In this document: positions 1 through 4,628 of the stretch, piece after piece | Layout of the letters: every line of letters begins with the position of its first letter | Position numbering within the stretch: position 1 is the stretch's first letter | From: Actinomycetes bacterium | GTDB taxonomy: Bacteria > Actinomycetota > Thermoleophilia > Gaiellales > Gaiellaceae | Length of the DNA stretch: 5,611 nucleotides | Direction: 5' to 3' | Assembly (NCBI GenBank): GCA_030624785.1 | Contig: JAUXJK010000153.1 | Span: 1 to 5,611 of the forward strand | Notes under the pieces: generated by a model | Database searches by the model: none | Told to the model about the DNA's origin: nothing | The model's input: only the letters and a program-made list of their open reading frames with translations | Position numbers and translations under genes: made by a program

Positions 1-483
1 AGCACGCCGAACCTGAGCGAGAAGATCGCGGGCGGGGACGTGTCGGAGGCAACTTCGACGATCCTGGTCTACGAGGATCTCAACACGCTCTACTTCGCAC
101 TCGGCAAGGCGTACCAGCGGAACTCGACGTTCCTCGCTGGCACCGCCGTGATGACGCTGCTGAGCAACATGATGGACGGAAACGACCACCCCGTGTTGAA
201 GGTTCCGTCAGGCGCACCGCTGCCGACCAGCGACACGCCTGGGGCGAACGGGTTCGTCCTCGGCCGACCGATCTACCACGTACCGCTTGCGGCAGCCGTG
301 CTGCTCCTGGGCGACCTGCGTGGCTACGGCTTCGTTCGCAAGGGCGGAATCGTGGCGTCGATGAGCACGGAGGTCGGTTTCGCGACTGACACCGTGCAGT
401 TCAAGTTCACCGAGCGGGTGGACGGCCGAATCATCGACGACGTGGCGATGAAGCAGATGGCAGGTCTGACGACGGTCCTGTAA
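1..483 (+). CDS. Major capsid protein, HK97 fold, C-terminal part (5' end outside window)
   Basis: The reading frame is open from base 1, so the true start lies upstream; the GTG at 40 is an internal valine codon. The visible 160 residues match the C-terminal half of HK97 gp5-type capsid proteins (Phage_capsid family), which build the icosahedral shell. Seen: a helical stretch (about 25-58) with DLNTLYFALGKAY, then LGRPIYHVP (87-95), then LLGDLRGYGFVRKGG (102-116), and a closing beta segment FTERVDGRIIDDVAM. The order 'LGRP, hydrophobic strand, GD.RGY' followed by 'R-DG.....A' is the family signature, with GDL where GDF is commoner. The gene ends in TAA and is followed by a hairpin. The adaptor, neck and tail genes downstream agree with this call. 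Whether a scaffold or protease domain precedes it cannot be seen. Confidence 0.9.
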   Translation, partial: STPNLSEKIAGGDVSEATSTILVYEDLNTLYFALGKAYQRNSTFLAGTAVMTLLSNMMDGNDHPVLKVPSGAPLPTSDTPGANGFVLGRPIYHVPLAAAVLLLGDLRGYGFVRKGGIVASMSTEVGFATDTVQFKFTERVDGRIIDDVAMKQMAGLTTVL

Positions 484-509
484 CCGGCGTCAGTTAGTCA
501 ACGAGCAAC

Positions 510-543
510 GCCCGCCTCTCTCGCTAGTGGGAGAGGGGCGGGC
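510..543 (+). terminator. GC-rich hairpin after the capsid gene, possible terminator or attenuator
   Basis: The left arm GCCCGCCTCTCTC (510-522) pairs with the right arm GAGAGGGGCGGGC (531-543), giving 13 base pairs with one G-U wobble around an 8-base loop. It begins 26 bases after the capsid stop and ends 15 bases before the next gene. No T-run follows (the next bases are ACTTCAC), so it is not a textbook intrinsic terminator on the + strand. It may be a partial terminator, an mRNA-stabilising 3' hairpin for the capsid transcript, or a processing site. The inverted repeat is seen directly; the role is inferred. Confidence 0.6.
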
Positions 544-550
544 ACTTCAC

Positions 551-556
551 GGAGGG
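551..556 (+). promoter_or_regulatory. Strong Shine-Dalgarno site for the small basic protein
   Basis: GGAGGG lies just 3' of the hairpin. Two adjacent ATG codons follow, at 559 and 562. The core GGAGG ends 3 bases before the first and 6 before the second, so the spacing favours 562. No promoter is evident in the 75-base gap, so expression probably depends on read-through from the capsid transcript. Confidence 0.6.
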
Positions 557-561
557 ACATG

Positions 562-888
562 ATGACCACTACGGACGACAGAACCAGATTGCGCGCGTGC
601 CGACGGCTCGCACGGAGCTTCCCGGACAAGACGGCCAAAGAACGGCTCGCAACGATCGCGGATATCGCGACGGGGAAGGCGGAGCCGACCATTGCGAAGA
701 CACCGCTGTCCGCCGATGTGCACGAGCGGATTGCGGCTGGGCAGGCGTCACGCGCGAAGGGCAACGCGAAAGACCGGATCGCACGCGAGGCCAAGAAAGA
801 AGAGGCCGAGACGAAGCGCAAGCAGCGCGGCACACGCAACCGGCAGGAGATGGCCGGGCTAGACCGCACGACGGACCTTCATGGGTGA
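562..888 (+). CDS. Small basic, highly charged protein of unknown function
   Basis: I do not recognise a family. The product is 108 residues from the ATG at 562, which has better ribosome-site spacing than the ATG at 559. Residues 9-35 are Arg/Lys/Ala-rich and probably helical (RACRRLARSF), residues 38-50 are a Pro/Thr-containing linker, and residues 51-100 are a long helix-forming stretch dense in Arg, Lys and Glu (DRIAREAKKEEAETKRKQRG) with almost no hydrophobic core. No membrane segment or signal peptide is visible. It sits between capsid and adaptor genes and overlaps the adaptor start by 8 bases, so it belongs to the structural operon. The charge pattern would suit binding to nucleic acid or to another virion protein, but that is inference. 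It could be a head-associated or minor accessory protein. Confidence 0.7.
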   Translation: MTTTDDRTRLRACRRLARSFPDKTAKERLATIADIATGKAEPTIAKTPLSADVHERIAAGQASRAKGNAKDRIAREAKKEEAETKRKQRGTRNRQEMAGLDRTTDLHG

Positions 889-1825
889 CCGCGGCGCAAC
901 GCCGCCGATCGGGGGCGCACTGGACGGGTTTACTGGCCCGGTGATCCCCCTACAGGTGGCGTACTTCGCCGAGAGCAACCGGCTGACGGCGGTGTCACTC
1001 AGGCTCAACGATCCCGCGTCGGGCGGGACGGTAGTCGTCGAGCTCAACACGGCGTCGGACGGCTCGGGTAGCGGCATCACGGTCACGATCGCCGACGGTG
1101 ATCGCTGGGCGCGGGTCACGGGCTCGGTCGATATCGCCGCAGGCGGCGCTCTGCACCAGCGAATCACCTCTGTTGGCGGCACAGCGTACACGGCGGGCGG
1201 ACTTTCGGGCGAATACGAGGTCGAGCGCAGCAGCGGCGTCACCACGCTGCTCTCGACGCTCGCCCTGGTGAAGCTCGACGCGAACATCAGTGGCACTGAC
1301 GCCGACCGCGACTCGGTCATCAACACGATGATCGCAGGCGTGTCGAAGCGGATGCAGGACTACATGGACCGGCCGATCGTGCAGACCACCGCGACCGACG
1401 AAAAGCTCGACTCAGATGGCGATGTGGTCGTTCAGACGCGGCATTACCCGATTATCAGCGTGTCTGCACTCACCGAGAACGCCGTCGCGCTGGTCGAAGA
1501 CACCGACTTCGAGCTGAACGAGGAGGATCTTGCACGCGGCCAGATCGTGCGGATCTCCGGCGACTACTTGCGAGCCTGGGCGCGGGGCCGGCGCATCGTG
1601 AAGCTCACCTATGTCCACGGCTATGCGGCCGTGCCCGACTCGCTTGTCACCGCTGCAACCGATCTCGTGGTCCTGAAATACTTCGAGACGGTGCAGAGCG
1701 GCAAGGCTTGGCGTGGATTGAGCGGGAAGGGCGTCGATCCGGGCGCAACAGGCACCTACGACAAGGATATCTGGACGCGCGAGACGGTCCCGACGATGGC
1801 GCCGTACCGGCGCATGGTGGCGTGA
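881..1825 (+). CDS. Head-tail adaptor (gp6-like connector) with an extra N-terminal beta-rich domain
   Basis: The 314-residue product has two parts. Residues about 1-115 are Gly/Ser/Thr/Val-rich with alternating strand patterns (RLTAVSLRLNDP, GTVVVELNTA, GITVTIADGD, GSVDIAAGGALHQRI, LSGEYEV), like a beta-sandwich. Residues about 120-314 match the HK97 gp6 / SPP1 gp15 adaptor family, which forms a ring under the portal. Seen in that part: paired helices with DRDSVINTMIAGVSKRMQDY (143-161) and DRPI, the HYPIISVSAL strand (188-197), KLTYVHGYAAVPDSLVTAA (241-259), and a C-terminal helix and tail. Family members are usually about 100-200 residues, so this is long because of the N-terminal part. 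The start at 881 overlaps the previous gene by 8 bases; an in-frame stop at 860-862 rules out a longer form. The Shine-Dalgarno site is weak, suggesting coupling. The adaptor call is fairly sure; the role of the N-terminal domain is unknown. Confidence 0.8.
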   Translation: MGDRGATPPIGGALDGFTGPVIPLQVAYFAESNRLTAVSLRLNDPASGGTVVVELNTASDGSGSGITVTIADGDRWARVTGSVDIAAGGALHQRITSVGGTAYTAGGLSGEYEVERSSGVTTLLSTLALVKLDANISGTDADRDSVINTMIAGVSKRMQDYMDRPIVQTTATDEKLDSDGDVVVQTRHYPIISVSALTENAVALVEDTDFELNEEDLARGQIVRISGDYLRAWARGRRIVKLTYVHGYAAVPDSLVTAATDLVVLKYFETVQSGKAWRGLSGKGVDPGATGTYDKDIWTRETVPTMAPYRRMVA

Positions 1826-2256
1826 TGCCCGTCGCGATTCGCGTTCACCTGCTCGGCAACAAAGAGCTTCGGCAGCGGCTGAAGAAAATGAATCCCGCCG
1901 TTAACACGCGGATCATTCGCGAGGGCCTGCTTGAAGCAGCGGGCTTGATCCAGGCCAATGCGGCAAAGATCCAGATCACAGGCGGCGGACGAGGCAAGGG
2001 CAAGCAGCTACCGCCGCTACCGCACAAGCTCACGTCACGACGCGGTGGCTCGGGCCTGGTCGGCTCGATCAAGGTCGACCGCAAGCCGCTGCCCTTTGCC
2101 ATCGAGGTTGGAACGGATCTCGACTACGGCCCGGTCCACGAGTTCGGTCTCGGCAACTATCCCGAGCGGCCCTTCATGGCTCCCGCGCTTGATGCCATCG
2201 AGCCTCGGATCGACGACATCATCATCAAGCACTGGAAGCGCGAGGCGAAGCTGTGA
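1825..2256 (+). CDS. HK97 gp10-like neck / tail-completion protein
   Basis: The 143-residue product fits the HK97 gp10 family of small neck proteins that act at the head-tail junction or in tail completion. Seen: an N-terminal helix pair (GNKELRQRLKKM, then LLEAAGLIQANAAKI, 35-49), a basic Gly-rich loop (53-60), the LT...GSGLVGSIKV segment (69-84), GTDLDYGPVHEFG (96-108) and RPFMAPALDA (115-124) before a final helix. The 'GTD..Y...HEFG' and 'RPF..PAL' blocks are the family hallmarks. ATG at 1825 shares its A with the adaptor TGA (TGATG), so translation is probably coupled; GTG at 1822 is an in-frame alternative. The frame is open further upstream, but that stretch overlaps the adaptor C-terminus, so I reject the longer form. 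Confidence 0.85.
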   Translation: MPVAIRVHLLGNKELRQRLKKMNPAVNTRIIREGLLEAAGLIQANAAKIQITGGGRGKGKQLPPLPHKLTSRRGGSGLVGSIKVDRKPLPFAIEVGTDLDYGPVHEFGLGNYPERPFMAPALDAIEPRIDDIIIKHWKREAKL

Positions 2257-2660
2257 GCCGGCTCGATTCCATCCGCACGGCCGTTGCAGCACACGTCACA
2301 ACGGCCTTCACCGACGCGGGCGACACGGTAACGCTCAAGGCCGACCCGCAGGCGTTCGATGTGCTGCCGAAAGATCAATTCCCCGTGGCGATCATCCTGT
2401 TCGGCGAGGAAGACCCCGAGCGGCTCGACTTCAAGCAGCAGCGACGCCGCGTTGCGGGGCGGATCTCGCTCGCCATGCTGGACACGACGCGGGAGGTGAT
2501 GGACCTGCGCATCGAGGCGATCCGCGACCTGATCTTCGGCGACGAGGATCTCGGCGATTCGGTGGACGATATCACCGCAGAAGCGGGCATCACCACCAGC
2601 AACCCCGACGACAGCAAGATATACGGCACGCTGGACGTCTCGACGGAGGAGCTTTTCTAG
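2253..2660 (+). CDS. Probable tail terminator / tail completion protein
   Basis: The 135-residue product fits, in size, position and strand-helix order, the tail terminator proteins (lambda gpU / SPP1 gp17 type) that form a ring capping the tail tube where it meets the head. Seen: an N-terminal helix (SRLDSIRTAVAAHVTTAF), AFDVLPKDQFPVAIILFGEED (35-54, the 'LP..P' strand), a basic strand RRRVAGRISLAML (64-76), a long helix (TTREVMDLRIEAIRDLIF, 78-95), then DEDLGDSVDDI and a closing strand IYGTLDVSTEEL. It starts with GTG, overlapping the previous stop by 4 bases (GTGA), with GAGG at 2242-2245 spaced 7 bases ahead. The family assignment rests on pattern and gene order, because sequence conservation in this family is weak. 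Another neck protein is the main alternative. Confidence 0.65.
   Translation: MSRLDSIRTAVAAHVTTAFTDAGDTVTLKADPQAFDVLPKDQFPVAIILFGEEDPERLDFKQQRRRVAGRISLAMLDTTREVMDLRIEAIRDLIFGDEDLGDSVDDITAEAGITTSNPDDSKIYGTLDVSTEELF
2645..2650 (+). promoter_or_regulatory. Shine-Dalgarno site setting the GTG start at 2660
   Basis: GGAGGA lies inside the end of the preceding gene, 9 bases before the GTG at 2660. It supports that start over any codon in the long open frame reaching upstream to 1958, which would run antiparallel to good coding sequence in two other genes' frames. Confidence 0.55.
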
Positions 2661-3097
2661 TGCCCACTCCGTTCGAGGATCTCTACGCGGCCGTGAAGGT
2701 GATGATGGGGCTGGTGGATACCGCCCAGACGACAGCCGACGTGTTGCAGGCGCCCACGAACTACGGACTCGACTTTCGTGTCCCGTCAGGGAACGCCGTC
2801 TACCAGATCCAGCTATCACCCGCCGAGGACTACCACCGCGGAACGGTCGACTACCCGCGCGCCGAGGTATCCGTCGCGATTCACCATTACGTGTCAAACA
2901 TCGTCAACGAAGAGGCGTTCCTGCACCAGACGATGAGTTACGTGGCCGACGAGCTGCTCGCTCGATCTAAATGGCCGGTGCAATCGGGCGTGTTCGACCT
3001 CGAGGATGGCACCGAGCCCGAAGTCTCCGAAGGCAATAGAGAGGGGAACGTCATCACCTTTGAAGTCACCGCAACGGTCCTAATGGACGCGGCGTAG
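2660..3097 (+). CDS. Unassigned tail-junction protein, paralog A of a tandem pair
   Basis: I do not recognise the family. The 145-residue product starts at GTG 2660, sharing a base with the preceding TAG (TAGTG), and has a good ribosome site. Seen: an N-terminal helix (FEDLYAAVKVMMGLVD), a strand block GNAVYQIQLSPAEDYHRG (44-61), a strand RAEVSVAIHHY (67-77), an acidic helix NEEAFLHQTMSYVADELL (83-100), and a C-terminal segment EVSEGNREGNVITFEVTATV (121-140). It is clearly homologous to the next gene: 38 of 72 residues are identical by hand count over 34-105. The strand-long helix-strand order resembles tail terminators, so it may be a second ring-forming protein at the tube end, but that is inference. 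His 59, 75, 76 and 89 are shared by both copies. Confidence 0.75.
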   Translation: MPTPFEDLYAAVKVMMGLVDTAQTTADVLQAPTNYGLDFRVPSGNAVYQIQLSPAEDYHRGTVDYPRAEVSVAIHHYVSNIVNEEAFLHQTMSYVADELLARSKWPVQSGVFDLEDGTEPEVSEGNREGNVITFEVTATVLMDAA

Positions 3098-3104
3098 CGG
3101 GGAG
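3095..3104 (+). repeat. TAGCGGGGAG stop/ribosome-site motif, first copy
   Basis: The same ten bases, TAGCGGGGAG, occur at 3095-3104 and 4614-4623. In both places they form the stop of one gene fused to the Shine-Dalgarno site of the next (starts at 3108 and 4629). The spacing of GGAG to ATG 3108 is short, about 3 bases. Confidence 0.5.
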
Positions 3105-3107
3105 CCG

Positions 3108-3557
3108 ATGGCAGTCACGGACCTCGAAGGTCTATACACGCGGGTAAAACACTTGATGAGCCTCGTCAACGCGGCGGCTCCGACGGCAGTCGTGCAAGCG
3201 GCGAGCAACTACGGCAGGGGATTCAAGATTCCGCCCGGCGATGCTGTGTATCAAGTCCGCATCACTCCCGCGACCAGGCACCATCGCGGGAGCGCAAGCT
3301 ACGCACGCGCGAACGTACTGATCCCGATCCACCACTACGCATCGAGCGCCGCAAACGAGGAGACATTCCTCCACGAAACCATGTCCACCGTCGCGAATAC
3401 CCTGCTCGACGACGCCCGGTGGACGCTGGGTTGGCCCCGGGGCCGCCCCCCCGGCGACTTCGAGCCGGGCACCACACCGAAGATTTCCGACGGAACCCGC
3501 GAGGGGAACGTCCTCACCTTTGAATTTGCCGCGCCGATTGTGGTCGGCTTGGCGTAG
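3108..3557 (+). CDS. Unassigned tail-junction protein, paralog B of a tandem pair
   Basis: The 149-residue product is a diverged copy of the upstream gene. Shared blocks: NYG...F..P.G.AVYQ (34-50), HRG (59-61), IHHY (74-77), NEE.FLH.TMS (83-93), and REGNV.TFE (131-139). The main difference is a 4-residue insertion after Trp105 in a Pro/Gly/Arg-rich loop (TLGWPRGRPPGDFEPG), encoded by an unusually GC-rich stretch with a palindrome and a C7 run. The gene starts 10 bases after paralog A stops, and the tube gene follows after 9 bases. No known family is recognised. By position (between tail terminator and tube genes) a role at the tail-head interface or as a minor tube component is plausible. Keeping both copies with conserved blocks suggests both are functional. 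Confidence 0.75.
   Translation: MAVTDLEGLYTRVKHLMSLVNAAAPTAVVQAASNYGRGFKIPPGDAVYQVRITPATRHHRGSASYARANVLIPIHHYASSAANEETFLHETMSTVANTLLDDARWTLGWPRGRPPGDFEPGTTPKISDGTREGNVLTFEFAAPIVVGLA
3265..3292 (+). repeat. Perfect 9-bp inverted repeat inside paralog B
   Basis: CTCCCGCGA (3265-3273) and TCGCGGGAG (3284-3292) are exact reverse complements around a 10-base loop. The corresponding stretch of paralog A lacks a matching perfect stem. It lies in codons for a conserved segment (ITPATRHHRGS), so it may be a coincidence of coding in GC-rich DNA. Confidence 0.45.
3433..3444 (+). repeat. 12-bp palindrome next to a C7 run in the loop unique to paralog B
   Basis: GGCCCCGGGGCC (3433-3444) is a perfect 12-base palindrome, followed by seven C residues at 3446-3452. 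It falls in the segment where paralog B carries 12 extra bases compared with A. The reading frame is intact on both sides, since the homologous REGNV.TFE block follows in frame. Confidence 0.5.
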
Positions 3558-3560
3558 GAG
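3556..3560 (+). promoter_or_regulatory. Strong Shine-Dalgarno site for the major tail protein
   Basis: AGGAG overlaps the TAG stop of paralog B and sits 6 bases before the ATG at 3567. This near-ideal site fits a protein needed in many copies per virion, and fixes the start. Confidence 0.6.
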
Positions 3561-3566
3561 AACGAT

Positions 3567-4616
3567 ATGGCAGACGAAACCTTTGAAGGCGTTGCGCTTG
3601 CAATCGGCGACCAGTCGGCGTTTGGAACCGTCAATAGTACGATCGCGGGCCTGTCGGGCGCGCTGGTCGTCGCTGACGGGATCATCCTCGGCGACAAGAA
3701 CAGCGGCGATGGCGAGACGGGCATCACGCTCCCCAATCATTCGGTAATTGTGAGAGAGGCGGCGCAGGTCGCCTCATCGTTCACGCAGCAGGCCGACGAA
3801 TTTATCCGTGAAGTCGTCGAGGGGCTCGCGATTACATTCCCACTCAAGGGAAACGGCGCATCTTCGACGCCCGCTGCGGATGAGGCGAAGCCAGACGCGG
3901 GGATCGACGACCTGTGGGGCACGGCGGGACTCGTGGGTGCGACGGGCGCGGCGACACCGGACTACATCTACACGCCACGCGCGACGGCGGAATACTCGAC
4001 GATCAAGCTCTGGGTTGCCGACCTGTCGTTCGTGCTGATGGATTGCCTTGTCGATAGTGCTGTGATCGCATTCGCACCGGGCGGCAACGCGTTGATCACG
4101 GCGAATTTGAAGGTGGGCTCGGTCAACACATTCGCTGACGGCGTGACCTTCCCGACTTTCACATGGGGCACGCAGTCGAGCCTCGCAGCGCCGACGGTCG
4201 AGAATGTTGCCTTCACGGCCTTTGGGCAGGTGCGCGGCTTTGAGGATCTGACGATCACGATCGCGAACGCGATCGAAGAGTTCGGAGATTCCAACGTCGC
4301 GACTACCGGCATTCGCCAGTCACAGAAGGATCGCGTTATCACAGTCGACGGTCGGATCTATCTCAACGCATCCGACTCGGCGGCCGAGCACGACGCGCTT
4401 GTCGACACCTCGGCCCCGACGGTCGACCTGAGCCTCCAGCTCGGCGTGGCGCGCACGACGACCGGCACGATCAACGCGGCGCTCGTCACCGTCAACAACC
4501 TCCAGCCGAAGGGCATCAAGTACAACCGCACCGGAGCGGCTGCAGTGGTCGAGCTTTCGGGCGCGAAGGCTACGTCCACAACGGCAGGAACCGAGTTCAG
4601 TATCGAATACAACTAG
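3567..4616 (+). CDS. Major tail protein (tail tube subunit)
   Basis: The 349-residue product fits the phage tail tube proteins, whose stacked hexamer rings form the DNA channel. Seen: a conserved-looking N-terminus (MADETFEGVALAIGDQSAFG), an arm region VVEGLAITFPLKG (83-95), DDLWGTAGL (114-122), PDYIYTPRATAEYSTIKLWV (131-150), a strand block around ITANLKVGSVNTFADG (177-192), AFGQVRGFEDLTITIANAIE (218-237), DSNVATTGIRQSQKDRVITV (241-260), then a Thr/Ala/Val-rich beta segment to the end. The 'LT......DSN..TG.......VTV.G' pattern is typical of siphovirus tube proteins. The length is within the larger part of the family, so residues from about 270 on may form an added surface domain. A strong ribosome site precedes it and the tape measure gene follows after 12 bases. 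The position before a tape measure gene is the main contextual support. Confidence 0.82.
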   Translation: MADETFEGVALAIGDQSAFGTVNSTIAGLSGALVVADGIILGDKNSGDGETGITLPNHSVIVREAAQVASSFTQQADEFIREVVEGLAITFPLKGNGASSTPAADEAKPDAGIDDLWGTAGLVGATGAATPDYIYTPRATAEYSTIKLWVADLSFVLMDCLVDSAVIAFAPGGNALITANLKVGSVNTFADGVTFPTFTWGTQSSLAAPTVENVAFTAFGQVRGFEDLTITIANAIEEFGDSNVATTGIRQSQKDRVITVDGRIYLNASDSAAEHDALVDTSAPTVDLSLQLGVARTTTGTINAALVTVNNLQPKGIKYNRTGAAAVVELSGAKATSTTAGTEFSIEYN

Positions 4617-4625
4617 CGGGGAGAG
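4614..4625 (+). promoter_or_regulatory. Stop/Shine-Dalgarno junction setting the GTG start of the tape measure gene
   Basis: TAGCGGGGAGAG holds the tube gene stop and the ribosome site (GGAG at 4620-4623, 5 bases before GTG 4629). It is the second copy of the ten-base motif at 3095-3104. It supports GTG 4629 as the start, which otherwise might be overlooked for an internal ATG at 4791. Confidence 0.6.
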
Positions 4626-4628
4626 CGC

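Noticed and set aside
40..483. Treating the GTG at 40 as the start of a 147-residue protein
   Set aside because: The frame is open to base 1 and the sequence upstream of 40 continues plausible coding; this is the C-terminal end of a capsid gene.
484..558. CRISPR, tRNA, promoter or small gene in the gap after the capsid gene
   Set aside because: The 75 bases hold only the hairpin and the ribosome site; I see no repeats, tRNA cloverleaf or convincing -10/-35 pair.
498..869. 123-residue open frame on the - strand opposite the small basic gene
   Set aside because: The + strand frame has a strong Shine-Dalgarno site and fits the operon; the antisense frame would also run through the hairpin.
1708..1824. 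N-terminal extension of the gp10-like gene upstream of 1825
   Set aside because: It lies in another frame over the well-supported adaptor C-terminus, and family members begin near the ATG at 1825.
1958..2659. Long + strand extension upstream of paralog A
   Set aside because: It is Arg/Ser-rich sequence in a shifted frame over the gp10-like and tail terminator genes; a ribosome site and homology with paralog B support the GTG at 2660.
2157..2897. 246-residue open frame on the - strand
   Set aside because: It is antisense to three supported genes, Arg-rich and without recognisable motifs; typical of GC-rich DNA with G/C-ending codons.
3132..3740. 202-residue open frame on the - strand
   Set aside because: It is antisense to paralog B and the tube gene and has no plausible ribosome site or family pattern.
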